Source: Gammaproteobacteria bacterium (GTDB lineage: Bacteria > Pseudomonadota > Gammaproteobacteria > Acidiferrobacterales > Sulfurifustaceae). From it: 48,477 nt of DNA. The notes beneath the pieces are model-generated. The model made no database searches. It was not told where the DNA came from and saw only the letters and a program-made list of their open reading frames with translations. The stretch covers positions 1 to 48,477 of the forward strand of contig JAOTWF010000013.1 of the NCBI GenBank assembly GCA_029863005.1. Reading direction: 5' to 3'. Of the stretch, positions 26,389 to 36,701 are shown in pieces (positions within the stretch are counted from its first letter, which is position 1; the number at the start of each line of letters is the position of its first letter). The translations under genes and the position numbers were made by a program.

Positions 26389-27030
26389 ATGATGGCGACG
26401 CTGCGACGTTATTTGGTGGCTGGGTTACTGATCTGGGTCCCGCTCGGCGTTACTTTGCTGATTGTGAAGTTCCTGGTGGATCTGATGGACCAAACCCTGC
26501 TGCTGCTTCCTTTAAGCATTCAGCCAGAAACTCTCCTGGGCTTCCGTATCCCGGGGCTGGGACTGGTGTTGACCGCCATCGTCGTCCTCGCGACCGGGAT
26601 AATCGCCACTAACCTCTTCGGCAAGCAACTGTTCACCATCGGCGAGCGGGTATTACAGCGCATCCCGCTGGTGCGATCGATTTACGCCTCGGTCAAGCAG
26701 GTCACGCAGAGCATGTTTTCCTCCGGCAAGTCGTTTCGCAAAGTGGTGCTGGTCGAATACCCCCGCAAGGGTATGTGGTCGCTGGCGTTCCAGACCGGGT
26801 CGGGAGCGAATGAGGTCCAGACTAAGACGGGACAGGAAATCGTCAACATTTTCATTCCCACCACACCGAATCCCACGTCCGGTTTTTTCCTCATGGTCCC
26901 CCGCGATGACGTGATTGAGCTCGACATGAACGTGGATCAGGGCCTTAAAATGCTGCTCTCTGTCGGGGTGGTGGTACCTGAGCATAATAAAGCCGCCCTT
27001 ACCGGTAAGCAGGCGCGCCAGGGATCCTAA
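26389..27030 (+). CDS. DUF502 family membrane protein
   Basis: The 213-residue protein has two N-terminal transmembrane segments (about 8-30 and 53-75), then a soluble part with PLVRSIYASVKQVTQSMFS, VVLVEYPRKGMWSLAFQTG and TPNPTSGFFLMVPRDDV. These are the conserved blocks of DUF502. The function is unknown. Two ATG codons lie in tandem (26389 and 26392). It starts three bases after fmdB and is followed by aspS, so the three are almost certainly co-transcribed. Confidence 0.93.
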   Translation: MMATLRRYLVAGLLIWVPLGVTLLIVKFLVDLMDQTLLLLPLSIQPETLLGFRIPGLGLVLTAIVVLATGIIATNLFGKQLFTIGERVLQRIPLVRSIYASVKQVTQSMFSSGKSFRKVVLVEYPRKGMWSLAFQTGSGANEVQTKTGQEIVNIFIPTTPNPTSGFFLMVPRDDVIELDMNVDQGLKMLLSVGVVVPEHNKAALTGKQARQGS

Positions 27031-27064
27031 CGCACCCCGTTTGTACTAGATAGCCAGATAAAAC

Positions 27065-28882
27065 ATGCGCAGTCATTATTGCGGCGAAATCATCGAATCC
27101 CATATCGGTCAGCGCGTCACCCTGTGTGGCTGGGCCCACAGCCGGCGTGACCACGGCGGCGTGATCTTCATCGATCTGCGCGACCGCGAAGGTGTGGTGC
27201 AGACGGTATTCGATCCCTCGAAAAAAGAACCTTTTTCCACCGCGGAGACGGTGCGTACGGAATTCGTGCTGCGCGTGCAGGGCAATGTGCGGGCGCGGCC
27301 GACCGGAACCGAAAATCCTCATCTGCATACCGGCAAAGTGGAGGTCGTCGCCGACACGATTGAAATTCTCAACCGCGCCGACCCCCTGCCATTCCAGCTC
27401 GACGAGGCCGAACTTTCCGAACCGGTGCGGCTCACCTACCGCTATCTCGATCTGCGGCGCGACATCATGCAGAAGAATCTGCGCTTGCGTCATCGGATTA
27501 CCCGGACGTTGCGCCGATTCCTGGAGGACCGGCATTTCACCGAAATCGAAACACCGATGCTTACCCGGTCCACGCCCGAAGGCGCCCGCGACTATCTCGT
27601 GCCTTCGCGCACGCATGCTGGCCATTTCTTCGCGCTGCCGCAATCCCCGCAGCTTTTCAAACAATTGCTGATGGTCGCGGGTTTCGAGCGCTACTTTCAG
27701 ATCACGCGCTGTTTCCGCGACGAGGACCTGCGCGCCGATCGCCAGCCGGAATTCACGCAGCTCGACGTCGAGACCTCGTTCCTGGATGAAAACGGCGTGA
27801 TGGGCCTGATGGAAGAGATGCTGCGTGCGCTGTTCAAGGATGTGCTCGGTGTCGATCTGCCCGATCCGATCCCGCGTTTAAGCTACGATGAGTCCGTGCG
27901 GCGCTACGGAACCGACCGGCCGGATCTGCGCGTACCGCTGGAACTGGTGGATGTTGGCGATCTGATGAAACAAGTGGAGTTCAAGGTTTTTGCCGGTCCG
28001 GCAAACAATCCTTCGGGTCGTGTCGCGGCCTTGCGCGTGCCCCGCTGCGGCGATTTACCGCGCAGTCAGATCGATGCCTACACGGCCTTTGTCGGGCTGT
28101 ATGGCGCCAAGGGTCTGGCGTATATCAAGGTCAACGATGCGGCGAAGGGACGAGAAGGGTTGCAATCGCCAATACTCAAATTCCTGCCGGACGCGGTCAT
28201 CGCGGGCATTCTGCAACGCACGAAGGCGCAAACGGGAGATCTGATCTTCTTCGGGGCGGACACTGCCAAGGTCGTCAATGATTCGCTCGGAGCGCTGCGC
28301 CTGAAATTGGGAGAGGACCTGAAACTCAGGCAGGAGGGTTGGAAAATTTTGTGGTTGGTGGATTTCCCGATGTTCGAGTACGACGCCGATGCCAAACGCT
28401 GGATGGCACTGCATCATCCGTTCACCTCCCCGAAGCCTGAAGACATGGAACGTGTCGACATCGACCCGGCCAATGTGAGGGCGCGCGCCTATGACATGGT
28501 ATTGAACGGCTCCGAGATTGGTGGCGGCTCAATCCGTATCCACCGTGTGGACGTGCAGGAAAAGGTCTTCGCCGCCCTTGGGATCGGCCCCGAGGAGGCG
28601 CGTGCCAAGTTCGGTTTTCTGCTCGATGCGCTCCGCTATGGTGCACCACCGCATGGTGGCATTGCCTTCGGTCTCGATCGCTTGTGTGCGCTCATGAGTG
28701 GCGTGGAGTCCATCCGCGACGTGATCGCCTTCCCCAAAACCCAGAAGGCCGCATGCCTCCTGACCGAGGCCCCGAGCACGGTGGACGAGATGCAGCTGCG
28801 CGAGTTGCATATCAAATTGCGCAAGCCCCCGGAAAAAACGACCGGCGAGGCAGCCGGTGTCTCCGCCGACGAAAAAATTTAA
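27065..28882 (+). CDS. aspS: Aspartyl-tRNA synthetase
   Basis: AspRS charges tRNA-Asp. The 605-residue class II enzyme has the N-terminal OB-fold anticodon-binding domain ([23 protein letters not shown]-type sequence from about residue 18) and motif 2 with [18 protein letters not shown]. The bacterial GAD insertion domain lies at about 280-420, and motif 3 near the end is [14 protein letters not shown]. Length and order are those of the bacterial type. Whether it also charges tRNA-Asn cannot be read from the sequence. It overlaps nudB by 26 bases. Confidence 0.97.
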   Translation: MRSHYCGEIIESHIGQRVTLCGWAHSRRDHGGVIFIDLRDREGVVQTVFDPSKKEPFSTAETVRTEFVLRVQGNVRARPTGTENPHLHTGKVEVVADTIEILNRADPLPFQLDEAELSEPVRLTYRYLDLRRDIMQKNLRLRHRITRTLRRFLEDRHFTEIETPMLTRSTPEGARDYLVPSRTHAGHFFALPQSPQLFKQLLMVAGFERYFQITRCFRDEDLRADRQPEFTQLDVETSFLDENGVMGLMEEMLRALFKDVLGVDLPDPIPRLSYDESVRRYGTDRPDLRVPLELVDVGDLMKQVEFKVFAGPANNPSGRVAALRVPRCGDLPRSQIDAYTAFVGLYGAKGLAYIKVNDAAKGREGLQSPILKFLPDAVIAGILQRTKAQTGDLIFFGADTAKVVNDSLGALRLKLGEDLKLRQEGWKILWLVDFPMFEYDADAKRWMALHHPFTSPKPEDMERVDIDPANVRARAYDMVLNGSEIGGGSIRIHRVDVQEKVFAALGIGPEEARAKFGFLLDALRYGAPPHGGIAFGLDRLCALMSGVESIRDVIAFPKTQKAACLLTEAPSTVDEMQLRELHIKLRKPPEKTTGEAAGVSADEKI

Positions 28883-29324
28883 ACGCCCGGAATCAGTCCT
28901 GGTGGTGGTTTATACCGGGACCGGAAAAGTATTATTGCTGCGGCGCGCCGACGATCCCGGTTTCTGGCAATCGGTGACGGGCAGCCTGCGTTGGGAGGAA
29001 ACAGAACCACGGCGGGCCGCCGCACGGGAACTTGAGGAAGAGACGGGGCTGGTGTCGTCAGCACTTCAAGCGACGGGAAGGGTGAATCGCTACACGATTC
29101 TGCCGCAATGGCGCCATCGCTATTCCCCCGAGGTGAACGAGAACTCGGAACATGTTTTTTATCTTGCGCTTCCCGACGTGTGCGAGATCGTATTAAATTC
29201 GAGTGAACATACGGAATACGGCTGGTATTCTTTCGATGCCGCGGCCGAGAAAGCCGCTTCCTGGAGTAACCGCGAGGCCATCCTGAAGCTGAAGGAAAAT
29301 GTCGAAGCCGGCCACGACGTTTGA
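28857..29324 (+). CDS. nudB: Nudix hydrolase, dihydroneopterin triphosphate pyrophosphatase type
   Basis: NudB removes pyrophosphate from dihydroneopterin triphosphate in folate synthesis. The 155-residue protein starts with [31 protein letters not shown], typical of NudB, and the Nudix box follows (G42 to L65, RELEEETGL). The spacing inside the box is one residue longer than the textbook consensus. It begins at GTG 28857, with GAGG six bases upstream, inside the end of aspS. aspS-nudB adjacency is common in gammaproteobacteria and supports the name. Confidence 0.88.
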   Translation: MSPPTKKFKRPESVLVVVYTGTGKVLLLRRADDPGFWQSVTGSLRWEETEPRRAAARELEEETGLVSSALQATGRVNRYTILPQWRHRYSPEVNENSEHVFYLALPDVCEIVLNSSEHTEYGWYSFDAAAEKAASWSNREAILKLKENVEAGHDV

Positions 29325-29955
29325 ATGGGCAGAGTCCATCGTTCTTATCCACGGTCTGTGGTTCCCGGGCTGCCTCATGGCGTTGCTTGCGCGTCGTTTG
29401 CGTCGGCAGGGATTCAACGTCTGTTTCTTCTCCTATCCTTCCGTGCGGTCCGATTTCACTGCCAATGCGGCGCGGCTTTCGCGTTACCTCGAGACGCTCG
29501 ATGCCGATAGCGTGCATCTCGTGGGCCACAGTCTGGGAGGGATACTGATCCGCGCCCTGTTTCATCTTCACCCGCGGCAGAAACCGGGGCGCCTGGTGAC
29601 ACTCGGCGCGCCGCACGGCGGCAGTCAGGTCGCCGCCCATCTTAGTCAATATGGTTTCTGGCGCCGGGTGATGGGAAAAGAAATAGCTCAGCTGCTGGCG
29701 GCCGAGCCACAACAATGGTTGCCACCGCCGCGCGACATCGGTGCGATCTGCGGCACTCGTTCCTTCGGCATCGGGAGATTATTGGTGCGTCACTTGCCAA
29801 GGCCCAATGATGGCCTGCTGACGGTAAAGGAAAGCGCCTATCCTGCCGCCTACGAACATCTGGCCCTGCCGGTGTCGCATACCGGCATGCTGTTTTCGCG
29901 TACGGTCGCATGCCAGGTTGCCGCCTTTTTGAAGAATGGACGATTTGACCCTTGA
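29299..29955 (+). CDS. Alpha/beta hydrolase, lipase-like
   Basis: The 218-residue protein has the oxyanion-region IVLIHGLWFPG, the nucleophile elbow GHSLGG (serine near residue 77), APHGGS, and plausible acid and base residues in RPNDGLLTVKES and VSHTGML. It resembles PGAP1-like/esterase-lipase families; the substrate is unknown and no signal peptide is visible. It overlaps nudB by 26 bases and so belongs to the aspS operon. The next gene follows after 106 bases with its own likely promoter. Confidence 0.82.
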   Translation: MSKPATTFEWAESIVLIHGLWFPGCLMALLARRLRRQGFNVCFFSYPSVRSDFTANAARLSRYLETLDADSVHLVGHSLGGILIRALFHLHPRQKPGRLVTLGAPHGGSQVAAHLSQYGFWRRVMGKEIAQLLAAEPQQWLPPPRDIGAICGTRSFGIGRLLVRHLPRPNDGLLTVKESAYPAAYEHLALPVSHTGMLFSRTVACQVAAFLKNGRFDP

Positions 29956-29980
29956 ACAGCCATCATTTCCTTCCATGCGG

Positions 29981-30010
29981 TTGGGGGATGTCTGGGCCCG
30001 ATGTTACACT
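29981..30010 (+). promoter_or_regulatory. Candidate promoter of yebC-ruvCAB
   Basis: TTGGGG (29981-29986), an 18-base spacer and TACACT (30005-30010), with TG one base before the -10, form an extended -10 type promoter 52 bases upstream of yebC. The match is moderate. Confidence 0.4.
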
Positions 30011-30061
30011 TGAGCGCCGCCAGAGGGCGGAAAGACACCGTATTCCAATACAGGAACTTTC

Positions 30062-30811
30062 ATGGCCGGCCATTCGAAATGGGCCAATATCAAGCATCGC
30101 AAGGGAGTCCAGGACGCCCGGCGGGGCAAGATTTTCACCAAGCTGATCCGTGAAATCACTGTGGCCGCGCGCTCGGGGGGTGGGGGCGATCCCAAGCTCA
30201 ATCCGCGCCTGCGTACCGCCATGGACAAGGCGCTGGCCGCTAACATGACCAAGGAAACCATTGAGCGCGCTATCCTGCGCGGAACCGGCGAGCTTGAGGG
30301 GGCGCAATACGAGGAAGTCCACTACGAAGGTTATGGTCCGGCCGGGGTGGCGATCATGGTCGAGGGCACCACGGACAATCGCACCCGCACCGTCGGCGAA
30401 GTGCGCCACGCCTTCTCCAAGCATGGCGGCAACCTGGGGCAGGATGGTTCAGTCGCTTTCCTTTTTAACAAAACCGGGATACTCAGCTATCCCGTGGGGA
30501 CAAGCGAAGACAAGATCATGGAGGCGGCGCTCGAGGCCGGAGCCGATGACGTGATTGCGGACCCGGACGGTTCGATCGAGGTCCTGACTGCGCCCGAGAC
30601 GTTTCATGCTGTGGTCGAGGCCATGGAAAAACAGAGCTTGAAGCCCGAACACGCCGAGATCCAGCAGCGCGCCGCGACCACCGCCCCGGTCATGGGCGAG
30701 GACGCCGAAAAAATGCTGAAGCTTCTGGAAGCCCTGGAAGATCTGGACGACGTGCAGAATGTGTATTCGAATGCGGATTTTCCCGATGAGCTCTTGAAGC
30801 GGGCGAGTTGA
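30062..30811 (+). CDS. yebC: YebC/PmpR family protein
   Basis: The 249-residue protein starts [28 protein letters not shown], the diagnostic start of the family, and continues with [33 protein letters not shown] and [16 protein letters not shown]. Family members have been described as transcription regulators (PmpR) and, more recently, as factors that help ribosomes through difficult sequences. It precedes ruvC, as in many bacteria, and its stop overlaps the ruvC start. Confidence 0.96.
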   Translation: MAGHSKWANIKHRKGVQDARRGKIFTKLIREITVAARSGGGGDPKLNPRLRTAMDKALAANMTKETIERAILRGTGELEGAQYEEVHYEGYGPAGVAIMVEGTTDNRTRTVGEVRHAFSKHGGNLGQDGSVAFLFNKTGILSYPVGTSEDKIMEAALEAGADDVIADPDGSIEVLTAPETFHAVVEAMEKQSLKPEHAEIQQRAATTAPVMGEDAEKMLKLLEALEDLDDVQNVYSNADFPDELLKRAS

Positions 30812-31335
30812 TGCGAATTCTCGGCATCGATCCCGGTTCGCGTATTACCGGTTTCGGCGTGGTGCAGGTGTTGCGAAACGGGCAAATCGAATATATTGCC
30901 AGTGGTTGCGTGCGTGTCCCCCGGGGCGAGATTGCCGGACGGCTTAAGACAGTTTTTGACGGTGTATCGGAAATTATCCGTACTTATCAACCCACGGTAC
31001 TCGCCATTGAAAAGGTGTTCATGGCAAAAAACGCGGATTCCGCCCTTAAACTCGGGCAAGCGCGCGGCGCCGCCATTCTCGCCGGCGCCAACCAGATGCT
31101 CGACATCGCCGAGTACTCCGCCCTACAGATCAAGCGCACCGCCGTGGGCAAGGGCCACGCCGGCAAACAACAGGTACAACACATGGTTAAGGCGCTCCTG
31201 GCGCTCGGCACGGTCCCGAAGGCCGATGCCGCCGATGCCCTCGCTTGTGCCATTTGCCACGCGCATCATGCCGTGGGATTGCAGGCACTGCCGCGTCGCA
31301 AGTCGGGTCGCCGCCGGATGAGACGGGCCCCGTGA
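30811..31335 (+). CDS. ruvC: Holliday junction resolvase RuvC
   Basis: RuvC cuts Holliday junctions during recombination repair. The 174-residue protein carries the four catalytic acidic residues: D7 ([12 protein letters not shown]), E67 (AIEKVF), D139 and D142 (KADAADALA). ATG 30811 overlaps the yebC stop by one base. A basic tail ([13 protein letters not shown]) closes the protein. The next gene, ruvA, overlaps its stop. Confidence 0.96.
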   Translation: MRILGIDPGSRITGFGVVQVLRNGQIEYIASGCVRVPRGEIAGRLKTVFDGVSEIIRTYQPTVLAIEKVFMAKNADSALKLGQARGAAILAGANQMLDIAEYSALQIKRTAVGKGHAGKQQVQHMVKALLALGTVPKADAADALACAICHAHHAVGLQALPRRKSGRRRMRRAP

Positions 31336-31931
31336 TCGGACGCTTGCACGGCGTGCTGCTGCGTAAGGAGCCACCGGCTATGCTGGTGGACGTCAGCGGT
31401 GTGGCTTACGAACTGGAAGCCCCCATGACGACTTTTTACGAGTTGCCGGCGGTGGGCAATCAAGTGACGCTTTATACTCACTTGGTTATTCGTGAAGACG
31501 CACACCTGTTATATGGTTTCGTCCGCGAGACCCAACGGCGGTTGTTTCGCGACCTGCTCAAGGTCAACGGCGTGGGACCGCGCGTGGCCCTGGCGGTATT
31601 GTCGGGATTGCCAGATGAAGAATTCACGCGATGTGTGGCCGAAGAAGACATCACGCGACTTACCAAGGTTCCAGGAATCGGGCGCAAAACCGCCGAGCGT
31701 CTGGTAATCGAAATGCGCGACAAGTTGCCCAAGGATGTCCCGGTGCTGTCCACCCGTCCCGCTGCGGGGACCGGGGCCGCACCGTCCGATCCAGTCAGTG
31801 AAGCGGTCAGCGCGCTCGTGTCCCTGGGTTACAAACCGAACGAGGCCAGCCGTGCCGTGCGCGGTGTTTCCGCAAAGGGTTTGAATACAGAAGAAATCAT
31901 CCGACAGGCACTCAAAGGGATGGCCGGGTGA
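31332..31931 (+). CDS. ruvA: Holliday junction helicase subunit RuvA
   Basis: RuvA binds four-way junctions and guides the RuvB motor. The 199-residue protein starts at GTG 31332, overlapping the ruvC stop as GTGA, because [14 protein letters not shown] is the conserved N-terminus. Two helix-hairpin-helix motifs are visible ([19 protein letters not shown] and [19 protein letters not shown]). The C-terminal domain ([21 protein letters not shown]) binds RuvB. Confidence 0.96.
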   Translation: MIGRLHGVLLRKEPPAMLVDVSGVAYELEAPMTTFYELPAVGNQVTLYTHLVIREDAHLLYGFVRETQRRLFRDLLKVNGVGPRVALAVLSGLPDEEFTRCVAEEDITRLTKVPGIGRKTAERLVIEMRDKLPKDVPVLSTRPAAGTGAAPSDPVSEAVSALVSLGYKPNEASRAVRGVSAKGLNTEEIIRQALKGMAG

Positions 31932-32021
31932 GCTTGGGCGAGGGCGGAACAGAACATTCTCTATTGCACCCGTCCAGGCATGTCGGTACAAAGACAGGCC
32001 AAGGGAAATGACCATACTTAT

Positions 32022-33068
32022 ATGATTGAAATTGACCGACTGGTGTCTGCCCATGCGGCAGACGCGGCCGAAGAAACCGTTGAGATACGCCGGCTGCGCC
32101 CGGCTCGCCTCGCAGAATACGTGGGTCAGGAACCCATCCGGCGGCAGATGGAGATATTTATCGCCGCCGCCCGCGGGCGAGCCGAGGCGCTGGATCATGT
32201 TCTCCTGTTCGGCCCGCCAGGACTGGGGAAGACCACGCTGGCGCACATCGTGGCCAACGAAATGGGTGTGGGCCTGCGCCAAACTTCCGGACCGGTGCTG
32301 GAGCGCCCCGGCGATCTCGCGGCCATTCTGACCAATCTGCAGCCTAATGACGTGCTGTTCATCGATGAAATTCACCGCTTGAGCCCCATCGTGGAGGAGA
32401 TCCTTTATCCGGCGCTGGAGGACTACCAGCTTGACATTCTTATTGGCGAGGGTCCCGCGGCGCGTTCCATCAAGCTCGATCTCCCGCCATTCACCCTGGT
32501 GGGCGCGACCACGCGGGCGGGCCTTCTGACTTCGCCATTGCGCGACCGCTTCGGCATTGTCCACCGTCTCGAATTCTACAATCCGGAAGAACTGGCCCGC
32601 ATCGTTAATCGATCCGCTGGGATCCTCGACATGCACATCGAGCCAGACGCCGTGAAAGCGATTGCATGCCGCTCGCGTGGGACGCCGCGCATCGTCAACC
32701 GTCTGCTGCGGCGTGCGCGTGATTTTGCCCAGATCAAAGGCGATGGTCGACTGACCGGCGACATCGCCGAACTCGCACTAAACATGCTAGAAGTGGACCA
32801 GTGCGGATTCGATACGCTCGATCGCAAGCTGCTGCAAGCCGTTATCGAGAAATTTTCCGGCGGCCCAGTGGGAGTGGACAACTTGGCCGCGGCCATCGGC
32901 GAGGAGCGTGATACCATCGAGGATGTGATCGAACCGTTTCTGATCCAGCAAGGGTACCTGATGCGCACGCCGCGCGGACGCTTGGCCACGGCTGTGGCCT
33001 GGCGGCATTTTGGGTTGAATGCCCCGGCAGGCAGCGAGCGGCCGCAGCGGGATATTTTCGGAGAGTAG
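32022..33068 (+). CDS. ruvB: Holliday junction helicase motor RuvB
   Basis: RuvB is the AAA+ ATPase that drives branch migration. With ATG 32022 the protein has 348 residues, starts [10 protein letters not shown] like E. coli RuvB, and has Walker [10 protein letters not shown] at 64-72, Walker B FIDEIH, sensor 1 GATTRAG and a winged-helix C-terminus ([13 protein letters not shown]). The frame also opens at ATG 31980, which would add 14 residues; neither start has a strong ribosome-binding site. It lies 90 bases after ruvA, completing ruvCAB. Confidence 0.96.
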   Translation: MIEIDRLVSAHAADAAEETVEIRRLRPARLAEYVGQEPIRRQMEIFIAAARGRAEALDHVLLFGPPGLGKTTLAHIVANEMGVGLRQTSGPVLERPGDLAAILTNLQPNDVLFIDEIHRLSPIVEEILYPALEDYQLDILIGEGPAARSIKLDLPPFTLVGATTRAGLLTSPLRDRFGIVHRLEFYNPEELARIVNRSAGILDMHIEPDAVKAIACRSRGTPRIVNRLLRRARDFAQIKGDGRLTGDIAELALNMLEVDQCGFDTLDRKLLQAVIEKFSGGPVGVDNLAAAIGEERDTIEDVIEPFLIQQGYLMRTPRGRLATAVAWRHFGLNAPAGSERPQRDIFGE

Positions 33069-33081
33069 TAATCGACGGCGC

Positions 33082-33501
33082 GTGAGCAGAATATTTTCCA
33101 TTCCCATCCGGGTTTATTACGAGGATACGGACGCCGGTGCCGTGGTGTATTACGCGAACTATCTTAAATTCATGGAACGAGCCCGTACGGAATGGTTGCG
33201 CCAAATGGGTTTCGAGCAGGATGAACTTTCCCGTCGTGAGGGGATCCTGTTTGCCGTACGATCCGCCCACCTGGAATTCCTGAAGCCCGCACGCTTCAAC
33301 GATCTGCTGGAGGCGACGGTGCAGGTCATCCGCCGTGGAAAAGCCAGCATAACCTTTGGTCAGGAAATCCGGCGCGAGGAAATCACGCTCTGTGAGGGTG
33401 AAGTGAAAGTGGCCTGTCTCGATGCCGGGACGTTCGCTCCACGACCCATCCCTGAAATTCTTGGTTCAAAAATTGACACAGGTATCGCTACATGGACATA
33501 A
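33082..33501 (+). CDS. ybgC: Acyl-CoA thioesterase YbgC of the Tol-Pal cluster
   Basis: YbgC is a hot-dog-fold (4HBT) thioesterase encoded at the head of tol-pal operons; E. coli YbgC acts on acyl-CoA and interacts with acyl carrier protein. IRVYYEDTDAGAVVYYANYL carries the catalytic aspartate (D17), followed by FMERARTEWL. The start is taken as GTG 33082 because it matches the family start, although it has little Shine-Dalgarno sequence. The protein has 139 residues. It lies 13 bases after ruvB and overlaps tolQ by 10 bases. Confidence 0.93.
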   Translation: MSRIFSIPIRVYYEDTDAGAVVYYANYLKFMERARTEWLRQMGFEQDELSRREGILFAVRSAHLEFLKPARFNDLLEATVQVIRRGKASITFGQEIRREEITLCEGEVKVACLDAGTFAPRPIPEILGSKIDTGIATWT

Positions 33502-34187
33502 CCACAACCGAAGGCATCGCCCTGATATCGCTTGTTCGGAACGCCTCACTGCCGGTGCAACTGGTGATGCTGCTTCTCATGCTTGCCTCGGTGCTGTCCT
33601 GGACCATGATTTTTCGCAAATGGTTCGCGATCAAAAGCGCTGGCTATGTGGCCGACCGTTTCGAGGCGAAGTTCTGGTCTGGGGCCAACTTGAGTCATAT
33701 GTTCGCCGAACAATCGAAAAAAGATGCCAATGCCACCGGCATGGCGAGCATTTTCGTCGAGGGATTCCGCGAATACCGGCGTCTCAGCCAGCAATCCAAA
33801 ATCGAACCCACGGAGATCCTTGATGGTGTGCAACGCGCGATGCGCGTCGCGCTTTCACGCGAAATCGATTATCTCGAAACGCACCTTTCCTTCCTGGCCA
33901 CGGTCGGCTCGACCAGCCCCTATGTCGGCCTGTTCGGCACCGTGTGGGGAATCATGAATTCCTTCCGGTCGCTCGGGATGGTACAACAGGCCACCATCGC
34001 GCACGTGGCCCCGGGCATTGCCGAGGCCCTGATCGCCACGGCCATCGGCCTGTTTGCCGCTATTCCGGCGGTCATCGCCTATAATCGATATTCCAACAAA
34101 GTGGAGAGACTGGTGACACGCTACGAGATATTCATGGAGGAATTTTCCAGCATTCTTCAGCGCCAGGCCTATGCCTCGAGAGGGTAA
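33492..34187 (+). CDS. tolQ: Tol-Pal system proton channel subunit TolQ
   Basis: TolQ is an inner-membrane protein homologous to ExbB and MotA that, with TolR, uses the proton gradient to energise TolA during cell constriction. The 231 residues show an N-terminal helix (about 17-38), a long cytoplasmic loop and two further helices. VGSTSPYVGLFGTVWGIMNSF and GIAEALIATAIGLFAAIPAVIAYN are family signatures. ATG 33492 lies inside the end of ybgC. Confidence 0.96.
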   Translation: MDITTTEGIALISLVRNASLPVQLVMLLLMLASVLSWTMIFRKWFAIKSAGYVADRFEAKFWSGANLSHMFAEQSKKDANATGMASIFVEGFREYRRLSQQSKIEPTEILDGVQRAMRVALSREIDYLETHLSFLATVGSTSPYVGLFGTVWGIMNSFRSLGMVQQATIAHVAPGIAEALIATAIGLFAAIPAVIAYNRYSNKVERLVTRYEIFMEEFSSILQRQAYASRG

Positions 34188-34189
34188 TC

Positions 34190-34603
34190 GTGGAAGCCTA
34201 TCGCAAGCGTCACAAGAAACTCATGAGCGAAATTAATGTCGTACCCTACATCGACGTGATGTTGGTTCTGCTCGTGATTTTCATGATCACGGCCCCCCTG
34301 CTCTCGCAAGGCGTCAAGGTAGACCTGCCGAAGGCTGTCGCGAAGCCGGTGGAATCCCAGGACCAGGAAACACTGGTCGTGACGGTCGACCGCGAAGGGA
34401 GATATTTCCTCGATGATCGGCGAATTTCCACCGAAGAGTTGCGCAGGAAAGTGGCGGCGATCCTGCGCCTGCGGCCGCAAACGCCGGTGCTGGTGCGTGG
34501 TGACCGGTCGGCCAATTATGGCGATGTGGTCAAGGTGATGACCTTGTTGCAGTCTGCCGGCGCACCGAGCGTTGGATTGCTGACCGAACCGCCCGGAAAA
34601 TAG
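34190..34603 (+). CDS. tolR: Tol-Pal system proton channel subunit TolR (GTG start)
   Basis: TolR pairs with TolQ and TolA. The 137-residue protein has one transmembrane helix (INVVPYIDVMLVLLVIFMIT, about 15-35) with the essential proton-carrying aspartate at D22. A periplasmic domain follows, with VTVDREGRYFLDDRRIS and GDRSANYGDVVKVM. It starts at GTG 34190, two bases after tolQ. Confidence 0.95.
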   Translation: MEAYRKRHKKLMSEINVVPYIDVMLVLLVIFMITAPLLSQGVKVDLPKAVAKPVESQDQETLVVTVDREGRYFLDDRRISTEELRRKVAAILRLRPQTPVLVRGDRSANYGDVVKVMTLLQSAGAPSVGLLTEPPGK

Positions 34604-34604
34604 C

Positions 34605-35369
34605 GTGCTGCCGAAAAACTTACGTCAAAATCCGGGTAGGGTCCGGGCCATCATTTATGCCGTGCTGGTGCATGCGGTGGTAATCGGGATCGCCGTCATT
34701 GGCTTTCGCTGGACGGTGGATTCACCTTCCACGGATCAAGTTGTACAGGCCACGGCCGTGCCGGAGCCGCCGCCACGGAAAACCGAAAAAGTCGACAAGC
34801 GTGCCCAGGAAGAGGAGGCGGCGCGCCAGAAGGCCGAGGCGGAAAAACTACGCGAGGCGGAGCTGAAGAAAAAACAGGAGGAAGAGCTGGCCAAACAGCG
34901 CCAGGTAGCGGAGCGCAAGAAAAAAGAGGCTGAGGAGAAGGAAAAGGAAAAACAGAAACGCGCGGCCGAAGAGGAACGCCGGAAAGAGGACAAGCGCAGG
35001 CAACAGGCGGCGGAGCAAACGCTCCAGGAACAGCTGGCGGCGGAAGAAAAGGCGCGCCAGAGGGCGGCGTTTGCCGCGCGGTCAGCCACCGAAATCGACA
35101 AATACCGGTTGCTCATCCGCCAACGTGTCAGCCGCAGCTGGAACCGGCCGGTCGGCGTGGCCAAGGGCCTCAAGTGCGTCGTGCGCGTGCGCCTGACGCC
35201 CACGGGAGAAGTCGTCGCGGTTAATGTGGTACCATCAAGCGGCAATGCATTGTTCGACAGCTCGGTGGTGAATGCCGTGTACAAGGCGGCGCCCTTGCCA
35301 TTGCCCGAGGACCCGGCGCTGTTCGAGTATTTCCGTGAGATCGAATTTTTGTTCAATCCCGAAGAATAG
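34605..35369 (+). CDS. tolA: Tol-Pal system linker protein TolA (short form, GTG start)
   Basis: TolA spans the periplasm and links the TolQR motor to TolB and Pal. The 254 residues comprise an N-terminal membrane anchor (about 15-35) and a Lys/Glu/Ala-rich helical domain (about 58-155). A C-terminal globular domain (about 163-254, RQRVSRSWNRPVG..VRLTPTGEVVAV..SGNALFDSSVVNAVYKAAPLP) follows. The middle domain is much shorter than in E. coli TolA (421 residues). It starts at GTG 34605, one base after tolR. Confidence 0.93.
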   Translation: MLPKNLRQNPGRVRAIIYAVLVHAVVIGIAVIGFRWTVDSPSTDQVVQATAVPEPPPRKTEKVDKRAQEEEAARQKAEAEKLREAELKKKQEEELAKQRQVAERKKKEAEEKEKEKQKRAAEEERRKEDKRRQQAAEQTLQEQLAAEEKARQRAAFAARSATEIDKYRLLIRQRVSRSWNRPVGVAKGLKCVVRVRLTPTGEVVAVNVVPSSGNALFDSSVVNAVYKAAPLPLPEDPALFEYFREIEFLFNPEE

Positions 35370-35378
35370 GAAGCACGG

Positions 35379-36698
35379 TTGAGACGTTTTGACGCTAAAA
35401 AATTTATCCTGCTGCTGACGCTGTTGTGGCCGACTTTCGCCCACGCCATCCTGACCATTGAAATCACGCGCGGCGTGGATGTCGGCACGCCGATCGCCAT
35501 CGTTCCATTCGGGTGGGAAGGGCCGGTGCAGCTGCCGCAGAATATTTCCGATGTGATTGAAGCGGATCTGGCGCGCAGCGGCCGGTTTGCCGTGCTCCCG
35601 CGCCGTGACTTTGTCTCGTTGCCGCACGAAGACAAGGATGTGGTGTTTAAGGACTGGCGCATCCTCAAGGCCGAGGCCCTGGTGATCGGCAGTGTGCGCC
35701 AGGTGGCACCGGGAAAATACCAAGTGCAATTCAGGCTTTATGATGTGTTCAAGGGGTCCCAGATTACCGGCTTTCGGTATACCATAGGATCCGAAATGCT
35801 GCGTTCAGTGGCGCATCAAATCAGTGACATCATTTACGAAAAAATCACGGGCGAGCCCGGCGCGTTCAACACCCGGATCGCCTACGTAACGAAAGAGGAA
35901 CCGCCCGGCGTAAAGCCAATCTACAAGCTCCAGGTGGCGGATTCGGATGGCGTCAATCCACAGACGGTAGTGCGTTCACCGGAACCGTTGCTGTCGCCGG
36001 CCTGGTCGCCCGAGGGCAATCGCCTGGCCTATGTTTCATTTGAAGATAAACGTTCCAAGATTTATATCCAGAACCTGATCGATGGCCGGCGTGATCTGGT
36101 CGCGGAATACACCGGCATCAACGGCGCCCCAGCGTGGTCACCCGATGGCGGGAGTCTGGCCATGGCATTGTCGCGAGACGGAAATGCAGAGATCTATACC
36201 ATGCATCTTGGCAGCCGTTCACTTCGGCGGATGACTTATGATCAGGCCATTGATACGGAACCCGCATGGTCACCGGATGGTCGGGATATTGTTTTTACCT
36301 CTGATCGCGCCGGGACACCGCAAATCTACCGCATGAGCGCGTCTGGCGGGCCGGCGGAACGATTGACCTTCGATGGGGATTATAATGCCCGTGCCGCTTA
36401 TGCCGCGGATGGGAAGTCCATCTCGCTCGTGAGTCGAAATCAGGGGGGGTTCCGTATCGCGGTGCTAAGATTGGATAATCGTACGATGCAGGTGCTGACG
36501 GAGACGGTCCTTGATGAATCGCCCAGTTTTGCCCCCAACGGCCGTATGATTATCTATGCTACAGAAGTAAGGGGCCGCGGAGTGCTGGCCTCGGTCTCTG
36601 CAGATGGGCGCGTACGTCAGCTGTTCAAATTAGAGGAGGGTGATGTGCGTGAGCCCGCCTGGTCGCCTTACAACCGTGAACTGCAATACAAGGAGTGA
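35379..36698 (+). CDS. tolB: Tol-Pal system periplasmic beta-propeller TolB (TTG start)
   Basis: TolB is a periplasmic protein that binds Pal and TolA. The 439-residue precursor has a signal peptide (residues 1-23, FILLLTLLWPTFAHA), an N-terminal domain with VDVGTPIAIVPFGWEG, and a propeller made of repeats of the type PAWSPDGxxLA (four or five are readable). The start is TTG 35379; no ATG would keep the signal peptide. It lies nine bases after tolA and three before pal. Confidence 0.95.
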   Translation: MRRFDAKKFILLLTLLWPTFAHAILTIEITRGVDVGTPIAIVPFGWEGPVQLPQNISDVIEADLARSGRFAVLPRRDFVSLPHEDKDVVFKDWRILKAEALVIGSVRQVAPGKYQVQFRLYDVFKGSQITGFRYTIGSEMLRSVAHQISDIIYEKITGEPGAFNTRIAYVTKEEPPGVKPIYKLQVADSDGVNPQTVVRSPEPLLSPAWSPEGNRLAYVSFEDKRSKIYIQNLIDGRRDLVAEYTGINGAPAWSPDGGSLAMALSRDGNAEIYTMHLGSRSLRRMTYDQAIDTEPAWSPDGRDIVFTSDRAGTPQIYRMSASGGPAERLTFDGDYNARAAYAADGKSISLVSRNQGGFRIAVLRLDNRTMQVLTETVLDESPSFAPNGRMIIYATEVRGRGVLASVSADGRVRQLFKLEEGDVREPAWSPYNRELQYKE

Positions 36699-36701
36699 AA
36701 C

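Noticed and set aside
31509-32636. 375-codon open frame antisense to ruvA and ruvB
   Set aside because: It covers two confirmed genes on the other strand and its translation shows no family features.
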